This document shows positions 1 to 7,982 of a stretch of DNA of 16,822 nt, piece by piece. The DNA is from an uncultured Shinella sp. Its GTDB lineage: Bacteria; Pseudomonadota; Alphaproteobacteria; Rhizobiales; Rhizobiaceae. The stretch is from the NCBI GenBank assembly GCA_946481465.1, contig CAMLOC010000010.1, positions 1-16,822 of the forward strand, written 5' to 3'. The translations under genes and the position numbers were made by a program. Each line of letters starts with the position of its first letter. The stretch's first letter is position 1. The notes below the pieces were generated by a model that saw only the letters and a program-made list of their open reading frames with translations, made no database searches and was not told where the DNA came from.

Positions 1-1123
1 GTTCATGCCCCGCCGCGTCGGGCTGGTGGCGACGGTACTGCCGACGCTGAAACCCTCCGTGATGGACAAGACGCGCCGGCTCGTCGAACAGCGGCTTCAC
101 CCTTCCGGCAGCCGCCTGACCGGGGAGGTGCGGGTGCCGCACCAGGCCTCCGGCGTGGCCGAGGCGATCCGCGCGACAGCGGCCGGCAACGACCTCGTGC
201 TCGTCTTCGGCGCCTCCGCCGTCACCGACGGCAACGACGTGATCCCCGCGGCCATAAGGGCGGCCGGCGGCGTGGTCGAGCATGTCGGCATGCCGGTCGA
301 TCCGGGCAACCTCCTCGTCCTCGGCCACCTCGGCGCGGTGCCGGTCATCGGCGCACCCGGCTGCGCGCGCAGCCCCAAGGAGAACGGCTTCGACTGGATC
401 CTCGCCCGCATCCTTGCCGGCGAGACGCCCGGCCCCGCCGAGATCACCGGCATGGGCGTCGGCGGCCTTCTCGCCGAAATCCCGAGCCGGCCGCAACCGC
501 GCGACGTCCGCGCGGCGGAGCGGCCGCTTTCCGTCACCGCGCTGGTGCTCGCCGCCGGCCGCGCCAGCCGCATGAACGGCAGCCACAAGCTGCTCGCCGC
601 CTTCGACGGCAAGGCGCTCGTGCGCCGCTCGACGGAGGCGGCGCTCGCGGCACGGCCGGCGCGCGTGCTGGTGGTGACGGGACACAGGGCGGAGGAAGTG
701 GAGGCGGAGCTTTCCGGCCTCAAGGTCGATCTCGTGCGCAATCCCGACCATGCGCAGGGCATGTCGACCTCGCTTCGGGCGGGCGTCTCAACGCTCGGCC
801 CGGGCTGCGACGGCGTCGTCGTCATGCTGGCCGACATGCCGCATGTGACGGGCGAGGACGTGCGCCGGCTGCTCGACGCCTTCGCCGCGGCGGGCGGCCA
901 TGCCATCGTGCGGGCGGTCTCCGGCGGCAAGCGCGGCAATCCCGTCGTGCTGCCGCGCAGCACCTTTGCCGCAATCCTGCAGCTTGAAGGCGATGTCGGC
1001 GCGCGCCATATCGTCGAGGGCGCCGGGCTCGACATCGTCGACGTGGAGATCGGCGCGGCGGCGCATGTCGATGTCGACACGCCGGAAGCGGTGCTGGCCG
1101 CCGGCGGGGTTCTGAAAGGATAG
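1..1123 (+). CDS. Molybdopterin-binding / MocA-like nucleotidyltransferase fusion (5' truncated)
   Basis: The reading frame is open to the left edge, so the N terminus lies outside the window. The first in-window ATG at position 5 is probably internal. About 374 codons remain of a two-domain protein that, from memory, is usually above 500 residues. Before about position 520 the sequence resembles the MoeA/MogA-type molybdopterin-binding fold, with GASAVTDGNDVIPAA and VIGAPGCARSPKENGFDW. After position 535 comes a MobA/MocA-type NTP transferase: the nucleotide-binding LAAGRASRM, the metal-binding region MLADMPHV, then GNPVVLP, LEGDVGARH and DVDTPEA. Family knowledge suggests transfer of a nucleotide (CMP in MocA) to molybdopterin for xanthine-dehydrogenase-type enzymes in the cytoplasm. 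The exact nucleotide cannot be read here. The downstream TfoX-like gene begins 3 nt after the stop, suggesting co-transcription. Confidence 0.85.
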   Translation, partial: FMPRRVGLVATVLPTLKPSVMDKTRRLVEQRLHPSGSRLTGEVRVPHQASGVAEAIRATAAGNDLVLVFGASAVTDGNDVIPAAIRAAGGVVEHVGMPVDPGNLLVLGHLGAVPVIGAPGCARSPKENGFDWILARILAGETPGPAEITGMGVGGLLAEIPSRPQPRDVRAAERPLSVTALVLAAGRASRMNGSHKLLAAFDGKALVRRSTEAALAARPARVLVVTGHRAEEVEAELSGLKVDLVRNPDHAQGMSTSLRAGVSTLGPGCDGVVVMLADMPHVTGEDVRRLLDAFAAAGGHAIVRAVSGGKRGNPVVLPRSTFAAILQLEGDVGARHIVEGAGLDIVDVEIGAAAHVDVDTPEAVLAAGGVLKG

Positions 1124-1126
1124 GGC

Positions 1127-1444
1127 ATGGATCGGGATGCGATCGAGGAGATGTTCCAGGCGCTGGGACCGGTGACGATCAAGCGCATGTTCGGCGGCAA
1201 GGGCATCTACCACCAGGGCCGCATCCTGGCACTGGAGCTCCATGACGAGATCCTCTTCAAGGCCGATGCGGTCAGCGCGCCGGATTTTTCGGCCGCCGGC
1301 TGCCGGCAATGGACCTATGAGGGCAGGAGCGGCAAGCCGGTGAAGATGCCTTACTGGTCCGTTCCCGACGTGGCCTTCGACGATCCCGACCTTATGGCGC
1401 TCTGGGTGCGCCGGGCCTATGAGGCGGCGTTGCGGGCAAAATGA
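1127..1444 (+). CDS. TfoX/Sxy N-terminal domain protein
   Basis: This is a 105-residue cytoplasmic protein. The pattern MFGGKGIYHQGRILAL, ILFKAD and MPYWSVPDVAFDDPD matches the TfoX N-terminal domain family, including the early RMFGG turn. Full Sxy/TfoX competence regulators of gammaproteobacteria are about 200 residues with an extra C-terminal domain. Stand-alone N-domain proteins such as this one are common in alphaproteobacteria and have no settled function, so a competence role should not be assumed. The start ATG lies 3 nt after the upstream stop, and an AAAGGATAGGG stretch just before it can serve as ribosome binding site, which supports both the start and an operon with the molybdopterin gene. 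Family assignment is confident; function is unknown. Confidence 0.85.
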   Translation: MDRDAIEEMFQALGPVTIKRMFGGKGIYHQGRILALELHDEILFKADAVSAPDFSAAGCRQWTYEGRSGKPVKMPYWSVPDVAFDDPDLMALWVRRAYEAALRAK

Positions 1445-1473
1445 CGATGCCCGGAAAGCGCCGCATTTAAACT

Positions 1474-1488
1474 TGACTTGCTTTGTCA
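1474..1488 (+). promoter_or_regulatory. Putative IRO box (RirA operator) over the haem receptor promoter
   Basis: The sequence TGACTTGCTTTGTCA fits the rhizobial iron-responsive operator pattern TGA-N9-TCA bound by RirA. It overlaps a -35-like TTGACT (1473-1478), with a weak -10 candidate CATTAC (1496-1501) 17 bp further on, and it sits 63 bp before the receptor start codon. The bare pattern should occur by chance about four times in a window of this size. The support therefore comes from its position at a TonB-receptor promoter. Expected behaviour by analogy is repression when iron is sufficient. Confidence 0.6.
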
Positions 1489-1551
1489 TGTTGTCCATTA
1501 CCGGACGGTTCGCGCATCAGATCGCGCGAGGCAGTGTGCGGTGAGGTCTCC

Positions 1552-3666
1552 ATGAAAAACGTTCGTTTCCACGCGTTTACGCTTCTTGCGGGCACGGCCA
1601 TGGCGCTTGCGCTGATGGCAACGGCCGGCCCCGCGATTGCACAGGATGCGACGGTGACGGACCTCCAGCAGATCGATGTGGAAGGCGAGGGCAACGGCGA
1701 GGGGATCGCCGATGTTCCGGCCGGCGTCTCGACCGCCGACCGCGAGAAGATCCAGGACCGCTATGCCGGCGACGTGATGCAGGTGCTGCGCTCGGCGCCG
1801 GGCACGTTCACGCGCGAGCCGGCGGACCAGCCGGGCATCACCGTCAACATCCGCGGCATGCAGGGCATGGGCCGCGTCAACAGCATGATCGACGGCGTGC
1901 CGCAGACCTTCAGCAACCTTTCCGGCCATGGCGGCACCTTCGACAGCCTGCTCTATGTCGAGCAGAACATGCTCGTCGGCGTCGACGTGACGCGCGGCGC
2001 GGTCTCCGGCGCCGAGGGCATGGGCACGCTGGCCGGCGCGGCGAATTTCCGCACGCTCGACGTCGACGACGTGCTGCTGCCCGGCAAGGATTACGGCGTG
2101 ATGACCTCGGTGCGCGCCGGCACCAACGGCTTCGACTATTCGCGCCTCGTCAGCGGGGCGGTGCGCACGCAGATGGGCGAGGGCGAGATCGGCGTCGTCG
2201 GCGCGCTCAGCGACACGAAGAAAAGCGCCTATGAGAACGGCGACGGCCTCCTCTACCCGAATGCCGGCGACCAGCATCCGAAATCGGGCCTCTTCAAGGT
2301 CAACCTGTCGCCGAATTCCGATCACACGCTGTCGCTCGGCGGCATCTGGTACAGCAACGAGTTCCTGCCCGGCAGTTCCGGCTACAACTGGATCGTCGAG
2401 AACCAGACCTATACGGCGAAATACCGCTACCAGCCCGGCAGCGACCTGATAGACCTGTCGATCAACGCCTATCTCAACATCACCGATCTCGAATTCGACG
2501 GCACCAACGGCAATGTCGGCACGTTCGACGGCCGCAAGGGCACCAACACGACGACCGGCTTCGACATTTCCAACCGCATGCGCTTCGACCTCGGCGAGGG
2601 AACGGAACTGAAGCTCACCTACGGCGGCGCCTACAGCCGCGACCGCTACGAGGGCAACGCCAAGCGCGGCGCCAATCCCGACGGGACGCTGGTGAAGGCT
2701 GGCGTCTTCAGCGAGGCGACGCTCTCGCACGGCATCTTCGACCTCACCGGGGGCCTGCGCTACGACTACTGGTCGCTCGAAGGCGTCAGCGGCTACGACG
2801 CGCCGGGCACGAACGGCTGCGCTGCCGGCGGCGATCCGTGCCCGATGGACACGCTGTCGCGCGACGGCGGCGACCTCAACCCGAAGGTCACGCTTTCCGC
2901 CCGCCCGCTCGAATGGCTGCAGCCCTATGTGACCTATGCCCATACCGCGCGCCCGCCGACGGCGGCGGAGATGTTCTATCCCGGCGGCCATAGCTTCGAC
3001 GGCTCCTCCGACCCGGTCAACAACAACCCGAACCTCGTGCCGGAAAAGAGCCGCGGCTGGGAGTTCGGCGTCAACATGACGGCGGACGATCTCCTGACGC
3101 CGGGCGATTCCGCCTGGCTGAAGGTCGGCTACTTCCATAACCGCATCCGCGACTACATTACCTACGACATCGACACGGACGGCGCGGCGCGCTGGGTCAA
3201 CGTGGACGGTACGACGGTGATGAAGGGGCTGGAAGTGGAGGGCGGCTACGATGCCGGCCGCTACTATGCCGGCTTCTCGCTGACGCTCGCCGACACGAAG
3301 CAGCCCGAGGGCTCCGCCGCAGGCGTCGGCAACGACACGGGGGAACTGCCGGACGATTTCCTGACGATCGACGCCGGCATGCGTTTCCTCGACGAGACGC
3401 TGACGGTCGGCGGCCGGATGCGCTATGTCGGCAAGAGCAGCCAGGCCTATATCAACCAGGACATGGCCTTCGACGTCGACGCCTATACGCTGTTCGACGC
3501 GCACGCCTCCTGGCAGATCAACGAGAACGCCAAAATCTTCCTCAATGTCGAGAACGTCTTCGACAAGAGCTACATGAAGGCGAATTCCGGCCTGATGGAC
3601 AATTACGGCGGCGTCAAGAACGGCCGCGGCCGCACCTTCATCATCGGCGCGACGGCCCGGTTCTGA
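1552..3666 (+). CDS. TonB-dependent outer-membrane haem/haemoglobin-type receptor
   Basis: This 704-residue protein starts at ATG 1552, chosen because it begins a good signal peptide (MKNVRF, hydrophobic run, cleavage near AIA-QD at residue 30) and has GAGG five bases upstream. Earlier in-frame starts would place unrelated residues before the signal peptide. A TonB-box-like stretch (about residues 36-45) and a plug domain (about 55-170, with VNIRGMQGMGRVNSMIDG) precede a beta barrel ending in Phe, as outer-membrane proteins do. The paired boxes of haem receptors are visible: a FRAP-like HTARPPTAAEMF (464-475) and NPNL (492-495), with His480 between them where family members carry a haem-ligand histidine. 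C423 and C430 may form a loop disulfide. It is probably iron-regulated through the upstream IRO-like site. The ligand is inferred; another iron compound remains possible. No hmuSTUV genes are adjacent. Confidence 0.85.
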   Translation: MKNVRFHAFTLLAGTAMALALMATAGPAIAQDATVTDLQQIDVEGEGNGEGIADVPAGVSTADREKIQDRYAGDVMQVLRSAPGTFTREPADQPGITVNIRGMQGMGRVNSMIDGVPQTFSNLSGHGGTFDSLLYVEQNMLVGVDVTRGAVSGAEGMGTLAGAANFRTLDVDDVLLPGKDYGVMTSVRAGTNGFDYSRLVSGAVRTQMGEGEIGVVGALSDTKKSAYENGDGLLYPNAGDQHPKSGLFKVNLSPNSDHTLSLGGIWYSNEFLPGSSGYNWIVENQTYTAKYRYQPGSDLIDLSINAYLNITDLEFDGTNGNVGTFDGRKGTNTTTGFDISNRMRFDLGEGTELKLTYGGAYSRDRYEGNAKRGANPDGTLVKAGVFSEATLSHGIFDLTGGLRYDYWSLEGVSGYDAPGTNGCAAGGDPCPMDTLSRDGGDLNPKVTLSARPLEWLQPYVTYAHTARPPTAAEMFYPGGHSFDGSSDPVNNNPNLVPEKSRGWEFGVNMTADDLLTPGDSAWLKVGYFHNRIRDYITYDIDTDGAARWVNVDGTTVMKGLEVEGGYDAGRYYAGFSLTLADTKQPEGSAAGVGNDTGELPDDFLTIDAGMRFLDETLTVGGRMRYVGKSSQAYINQDMAFDVDAYTLFDAHASWQINENAKIFLNVENVFDKSYMKANSGLMDNYGGVKNGRGRTFIIGATARF

Positions 3667-3676
3667 TCCGGGCCGC

Positions 3677-4087
3677 TCAGCGGCGGAGCGCTGCCACCGC
3701 GTCGCTGGCAAAGCGCGAGAGCGGCGCGGGCAGGGCGTCGAGGGGGAACCAGCCGAATTCCGGCAGCTTCTCCGGCTCCATGACGCGCGGTTCGCCGGAG
3801 AAATCCTCCGTCACATAGATGAGCGACAGCCAGTGCTGGCGCTCCTCGGCGATGATCTGCTCGGAAACGCAGAGGAAATCGACGGCGCCGATCGTCAGCC
3901 CGGATTCCTCCTCGGCCTCCCGGCGGGCGGAATCGAGCGCGCGCTCCATATGATCGACCTTGCCGCCGACAATGTTCCATGCGCCGGCTTCCGGCGCGCG
4001 CAGGCGCCGGTAGAGCAGGAGCTTGCCCTCACGCAAAATCGCCAGGCCGCAACCGAGGCCTGGCAGATCGATGCCTGGAATGGACAT
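3677..4087 (-). CDS. NUDIX hydrolase
   Basis: This is a 136-residue cytoplasmic protein with a complete Nudix box at residues 42-64: Gly42, five residues, Glu48, seven residues, then REAEEESGL (Arg56, Glu57, Glu60, Glu61, Gly63). These supply the metal-binding glutamates that cleave a nucleoside diphosphate linked to another group. The preceding stretch (LLLYRRLRAPEAGAWNIVGG) is typical of the family. Substrate cannot be deduced; a nucleotide clean-up role is only one possibility. It starts 8 nt after the stop of the DEAD-box helicase, so it is probably translated from the same mRNA, and no strong Shine-Dalgarno is seen. It ends 10 bp from the convergent receptor gene, with no convincing terminator between. 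Confidence 0.88.
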   Translation of the reverse strand: MSIPGIDLPGLGCGLAILREGKLLLYRRLRAPEAGAWNIVGGKVDHMERALDSARREAEEESGLTIGAVDFLCVSEQIIAEERQHWLSLIYVTEDFSGEPRVMEPEKLPEFGWFPLDALPAPLSRFASDAVAALRR

Positions 4088-4095
4088 GAATGGGA

Positions 4096-5571
4096 TCAGG
4101 CCTTGCCGGCGATCAGCATGAAGGCCGGAACCTCGTCGCCGAAGCCGAGCGGCGTCGGGCCGTCATCCTCGTCGCGGCGGTAACGGCTGCGGCGATCGCG
4201 GCTGTCGTCATTGGCCGGACGCGGCGCGCTATGGTTTGCGGCACGCGGATTGCGAGCGGGATTCTGCGGCCGCCCTTCCGCCTTGCGTTCAGCTTTCACG
4301 GCTTCCACCTTCTCTTCGCTCTCGCTGGTCTCGACCGAACGGGTTTCCCCCTTGCGGCCACGGGAGCGGTCGCGATCACGACCGCCGCGTTCACGGCCGC
4401 TGCGAGGACGTTCCTCGCTCTCGACCTGCTGCGGCAGCTCTTCGAGATTGCCGCTCAGCCATTCGACCTTCTGGTCGATCAGCTTTTCGATGGCGTCGAC
4501 GAACTTGGTGTCGCGCCGGGAGACCAGGGTGAAGGCGGCGCCCGAGCGGCCGGCACGGCCGGTGCGGCCGATGCGATGGACATAGTCCTCGGCATGGATC
4601 GGGACGTCGAAGTTGAAGACGTGGCTCACGTCCGGGATGTCGAGGCCGCGCGCAGCGACGTCGGAGGCGACGAGCAGCTTGATGTTGCCGTCCTTGAAGT
4701 TGGAAAGCATGGTCATGCGCGAGCGCTGGTCCATGTCGCCGTGCAGCGCGCCGACGGAGAAGCCGTGGCGATCGAGCGAGCGGAAGAGATCCGCCACATC
4801 GACCTTGCGGTTGCAGAAGATGATCGCATTCTTGAGTTCTTCCTGGGCGCGGATGAGATCGCGCAGCGTGGCGCGCTTCTCGTAGTCCTTGCCGTGGGTG
4901 GCGACGAGGCGCTGCGTCACGGTCTTGGCCGTGGAGGACGGCGGGGCCACCTCGACGCGCTCCGGGTTCTGCAGGAAGCGGTCGGCCAGCTTCTGGATTT
5001 CCGGCGGCATGGTGGCCGAGAAGAACAGCGTCTGGCGCGTGAAGGGGATGAGCTTGGCGATGCGCTCGATATCGGGGATGAAGCCCATGTCGAGCATGCG
5101 GTCGGCTTCGTCGATGACGAGGATCTCGACGCCGGTCATCAGGAGCTTGCCGCGCTCGCAATGGTCGAGCAGGCGGCCGGGGGTGCAGATCAGGACGTCC
5201 GCGCCGCGCTCCAGCTTGCGGTCCTGCTCGTCGAAGGAGACGCCGCCGATGAGGAGAGCGACGTTCAGCTTGTGGTTCTTGCCGTATTTCTCGAAGTTTT
5301 CCGCAACCTGGGCGGCAAGCTCGCGCGTCGGCTCCAGGATGAGCGTGCGCGGCATGCGGGCGCGGGCACGGCCCTTTTCGAGCAGCGTCAGCATCGGCAG
5401 CACGAAGGAGGCGGTCTTGCCGGTGCCCGTCTGGGCGATGCCGAGGATGTCGCGCCGCGCGAGCGCCGGCGGAATGGCGCCGGCCTGGATCGGGGTCGGG
5501 ATCGTGTACCCCGCGTCGGTGACGGCGGACAGGACTTTCGGGCTCAAGCCAAGATCAGCAAAAGTGGTCAA
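4096..5571 (-). CDS. DEAD-box ATP-dependent RNA helicase (RhlE-like)
   Basis: This 491-residue protein unwinds or remodels RNA using ATP. All helicase motifs are present in order: Q motif TPIQ (26-29), Walker A AQTGTGKT (46-53), PTRELA (81-86), TPGR (130-133), DEAD (154-157), SAT (185-187), ARGLD (307-311) and HRIGRTGRAG (332-341). From about residue 385 the tail is disordered and rich in Arg and Glu (RERGGRDRDRSRGRKG), a typical RNA-contacting extension of RhlE/DeaD types. The start is TTG at 5571: no ATG or GTG lies in frame upstream, and the next residues (TTFADLGLS) match how homologues begin. No good Shine-Dalgarno precedes it. NUDIX follows after 8 nt. Family roles are ribosome assembly, cold adaptation and mRNA decay; which applies here is unknown. 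Confidence 0.93.
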   Translation of the reverse strand: MTTFADLGLSPKVLSAVTDAGYTIPTPIQAGAIPPALARRDILGIAQTGTGKTASFVLPMLTLLEKGRARARMPRTLILEPTRELAAQVAENFEKYGKNHKLNVALLIGGVSFDEQDRKLERGADVLICTPGRLLDHCERGKLLMTGVEILVIDEADRMLDMGFIPDIERIAKLIPFTRQTLFFSATMPPEIQKLADRFLQNPERVEVAPPSSTAKTVTQRLVATHGKDYEKRATLRDLIRAQEELKNAIIFCNRKVDVADLFRSLDRHGFSVGALHGDMDQRSRMTMLSNFKDGNIKLLVASDVAARGLDIPDVSHVFNFDVPIHAEDYVHRIGRTGRAGRSGAAFTLVSRRDTKFVDAIEKLIDQKVEWLSGNLEELPQQVESEERPRSGRERGGRDRDRSRGRKGETRSVETSESEEKVEAVKAERKAEGRPQNPARNPRAANHSAPRPANDDSRDRRSRYRRDEDDGPTPLGFGDEVPAFMLIAGKA

Positions 5572-5645
5572 AGGGAAAACAGTTTCCGTTCCGGTTCTTG
5601 CGAACGCAATGGGTTTCAGCGGCCGATCGCCGCGAGGATGCAGCG

Positions 5646-5675
5646 CAGATATGCCGAAAGTGCCGGAAAGTCAAG
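5646..5675 (-). promoter_or_regulatory. Putative sigma-70 promoter of the helicase-NUDIX unit
   Basis: Read on the minus strand, CTTGAC (5670-5675) is followed after 16 bp by CATATC, close to the rhizobial consensus CTTGAC-N17-CTATAT. It would give a leader of roughly 65-70 nt before the TTG start at 5571. This 192-bp gap between the peptidase stop and the helicase start shows no other recognised element. Transcription start mapping would decide. Confidence 0.45.
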
Positions 5676-5763
5676 GAAATCAGCGAATTTGGTGAATCGG
5701 CCAGCGATTTGAAGCCGATGGCCGGTATTTTTGCCGCGGGAAGGCGCTTCGTCTTGCGTTACG

Positions 5764-7035
5764 TCAATCCATATAGGTCGTCAGCTTCATGCCGGCGGTG
5801 AGGAACCGCATGGGGTCGAGCGCCTTGCCGTTGCGGCGTACTTCGTAGTGGAGATGGGGGCCGGTGGAGCGGCCGGTCGTGCCGGAAAGCCCGATCGGGG
5901 TGGCGGCTTCCACGTGCTCGCCGACCTTGACGAGGACGCGGGAAAGGTGGGCGTAGCGCGTCGTCAGACCGTTGCCGTGGTCGATTTCCACCATGTTGCC
6001 GTAGCCGCCGTTGCGCCCGGCGACGACGACCGTGCCCGCGCCGGTTGCGCCGATCCGCGTGCCCGTGCGGACGCGGAAGTCGATGCCGGCATGCAGCGCG
6101 AGGCGGCCGAGGAACGGATCGGTGCGGTTGCCGAAGCGGCTGGTGATGCTGCTGGCGGGCGAGGGGTTGCCGAAGGGCAGTTTTCGCGCGGTGCGGCGCG
6201 CCGTGTCGAGGCGGTCCAGCGCCGTGTCGAGATTGTTGATCGAGGCCTCGAACGGATCGGTGACATCGACCGGCTCGACGAACGGACCGCCGATCGCCGT
6301 TTCCGAATCATCGCCCGCAGCCTCCTCGGTGACGTCGAAGCCGGTTCGGCGCAGGATGGTGCGGATGGCGTCGGCGGTTTCCGAGGCGCCCGCCGTCAGC
6401 GACTGGATGCGGTCGATCTGGTCGTGTTCGAGGTCCTTCAGCGAAAGCGTGACCTTGGAGAAGAGCCGGTCGGCGCGGTCGGCGACCGATTCGCCGGTGG
6501 CGGCATAGGCAAGCTGTGCCGTCTTCTGCGGTGTGCCGCCGGCCCTGCCCATGATGGCATCGATGGCGCCGGCCGCATCGGCCCGGCGTCCGTCCACCAC
6601 AGGCGTCTCGTCGGTGAGGGCGGCGGCGCCGGCATTTTCGGCGCGGTTCAGCAGCGCGTCGAGCTTGCCGTGGCGGGCCGAGAGGGCAAGCTGCTGCTGC
6701 ATCAGCTTCTCGACCTTCTCCTCCACGACCTGCTGGTCGAGCAACTGGCGGCTGGTGACGCGGTCGACCTGCGCGCGTAGCGCGGAGATGCGGTCCTCGT
6801 AATCGTGCTGCATGCGGGCCTGGCGCGCCATGGTGGCGCCGATCAGGTCGTCGCGCAGCACGAGATAGGAGGTGGCGGCAAGGTAGCCGACGGTGAACAT
6901 GCCGGCAAAGCAGAAGGTGACGGCGACCATCCACGGGCGGACGGTCATGTGGCGGATCCGGTCGCCGCTCGCGAGAATCACGACATGCTGCTGCGCACGC
7001 TTTCCGAAGACGCGGTTTTCAGGACGCTCCGCCAC
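5764..7035 (-). CDS. M23 (LytM-type) peptidoglycan endopeptidase, membrane-anchored
   Basis: This 423-residue protein has a cytoplasmic N terminus, one membrane segment (about residues 35-57), a periplasmic coiled coil (about 65-132), a linker region and a C-terminal LytM domain (about 310-410). The zinc site appears complete: His315 and Asp319 in LHAGIDF, and His394/His396 in HLHYEV, with His363 in RYAHLS as the likely catalytic helper. Such enzymes cut peptide cross-links in peptidoglycan during growth or division, unlike the degenerate LytM activators (EnvC/NlpD types) that lack these ligands. The start is GTG 7035, supported by GGGGAG six bases upstream; no better ATG precedes the membrane segment. 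It is preceded by a 97-bp gap after the DUF455 gene and may have its own promoter. Confidence 0.92.
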   Translation of the reverse strand: MAERPENRVFGKRAQQHVVILASGDRIRHMTVRPWMVAVTFCFAGMFTVGYLAATSYLVLRDDLIGATMARQARMQHDYEDRISALRAQVDRVTSRQLLDQQVVEEKVEKLMQQQLALSARHGKLDALLNRAENAGAAALTDETPVVDGRRADAAGAIDAIMGRAGGTPQKTAQLAYAATGESVADRADRLFSKVTLSLKDLEHDQIDRIQSLTAGASETADAIRTILRRTGFDVTEEAAGDDSETAIGGPFVEPVDVTDPFEASINNLDTALDRLDTARRTARKLPFGNPSPASSITSRFGNRTDPFLGRLALHAGIDFRVRTGTRIGATGAGTVVVAGRNGGYGNMVEIDHGNGLTTRYAHLSRVLVKVGEHVEAATPIGLSGTTGRSTGPHLHYEVRRNGKALDPMRFLTAGMKLTTYMD

Positions 7036-7132
7036 GATCTGCTCCCCGGCCGATTCTCAAGGTCTCATGCCGGGAATTACACATTGTTAGGGTTAACAAA
7101 GCCTTTCCCGGAAGGGTTGCGGGCCGCGAATA

Positions 7133-7960
7133 TCAACTCTGGCTGACGGAGACGAGGGAGCGGTAGAAGGAGGGCGTGAGGCCGGCTTCGGCGCGTGCCA
7201 CGTCGTTGAACGGCGGCTTCAGCGGCCCGCGGAAATTCGTGCGCACCAGGTCCTTGAAGGTGGCCGACGGGTCCTTCTTCTCGCGGGCGCACAGGAAGCG
7301 GAACCATTTCGCCCCCACCGCCACATGACCCTTCTCGTCGTTGTAGATGATGTCGAGGATGTCGGCGCTGGCATCGTCTCCTGTCTCGCGCATCTTGGCC
7401 TGCAGGGTCGGCGTCACGTCGAGCCCGCGCGCCTCCAGGATGAGCGGCACGACGGCAAGGCGGGCGGTCAGGTCGTTGCGCGTGTCATGGGCGGCCTGCC
7501 ACAGCCCGTCATGGGCCGGCAGGTCGCCGTAGTCGGCGCCGAGATCGCGCAGGCGGTCGCGGATGAGCCGGAAATGCTTGGCCTCTTCGAAGGCCACCTG
7601 CATCCAGCCGTCGAAGAAGGAATGCGGCACGCGCTCCGTGGTGAAGCGCGCGACGATGTCGAGCGCCAGATCGACGGCGTTGAGCTCGATATGGGCGAGC
7701 GCATGGAGAAGCGCGATGCGGCCCTTCAGCGTGTGCAGCGAGCGCTTCTCCATGTGCTTCGGCGGAATGAGCTCGGGCCTTTCCGGCCGGCCGGGCCGCG
7801 CGGGCAGGGCGGGGTCGCGCGGCGAGCGCATCGAGAGCGTGCGGGCGAACCAGCGGCGCGCCGTCTCCTGCGCCAGCGCCGTCTTCAGGTCGAGATCGGC
7901 AGCGCTGATGGCCGCCGTGGTGCCGCCGCGAAGGCTTTCGATGTGCGGTAATTCCGTCAT
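7133..7960 (-). CDS. DUF455 ferritin-like protein (COG2833 type), putative diiron protein
   Basis: This is a 275-residue soluble protein matching the DUF455 family, whose biochemical function is not established as far as I know. It is helical and carries a plausible diiron ligand set: Glu92 (AHIEL), Glu126-x2-His129 (EEAKH), Glu176 (ILEARGL) and Glu209-x2-His212 (DEKGH). These two ExxH motifs and two single carboxylates are the ferritin-like signature. The ATG at 7960 is the only sensible start, because an in-frame stop lies six codons upstream. The gene begins 22 bp after the bcp stop on the same strand, so co-transcription with a peroxiredoxin is likely and hints at redox or iron handling, which is inference only. 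A role in tRNA hydroxylation, as for the related MiaE fold, is an alternative. Confidence 0.85.
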   Translation of the reverse strand: MTELPHIESLRGGTTAAISAADLDLKTALAQETARRWFARTLSMRSPRDPALPARPGRPERPELIPPKHMEKRSLHTLKGRIALLHALAHIELNAVDLALDIVARFTTERVPHSFFDGWMQVAFEEAKHFRLIRDRLRDLGADYGDLPAHDGLWQAAHDTRNDLTARLAVVPLILEARGLDVTPTLQAKMRETGDDASADILDIIYNDEKGHVAVGAKWFRFLCAREKKDPSATFKDLVRTNFRGPLKPPFNDVARAEAGLTPSFYRSLVSVSQS

Positions 7961-7982
7961 TCCAATGTTTTGCCTTCAATTC

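Noticed and set aside
3667..3683. Small CCGC-TCA-GCGG hairpin between the convergent receptor and NUDIX genes as terminator
   Set aside because: A 4-bp stem without a T run is too weak to call a terminator.
1498..3711. 737-codon minus-strand open frame opposite the haem receptor
   Set aside because: Antisense shadow. The plus frame has a signal peptide, plug, barrel boxes and terminal Phe.
4090..5712. 540-codon plus-strand open frame opposite the helicase
   Set aside because: The helicase on the minus strand has every expected motif. The plus-strand translation has no recognisable domain and mirrors the codon pattern of the real gene.
7086..7097. GTTAGGGTTAAC near the M23 peptidase promoter as a CtrA site
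   Set aside because: The spacing does not fit TTAA-N7-TTAA and only one full half-site is present, so it is too weak to call.
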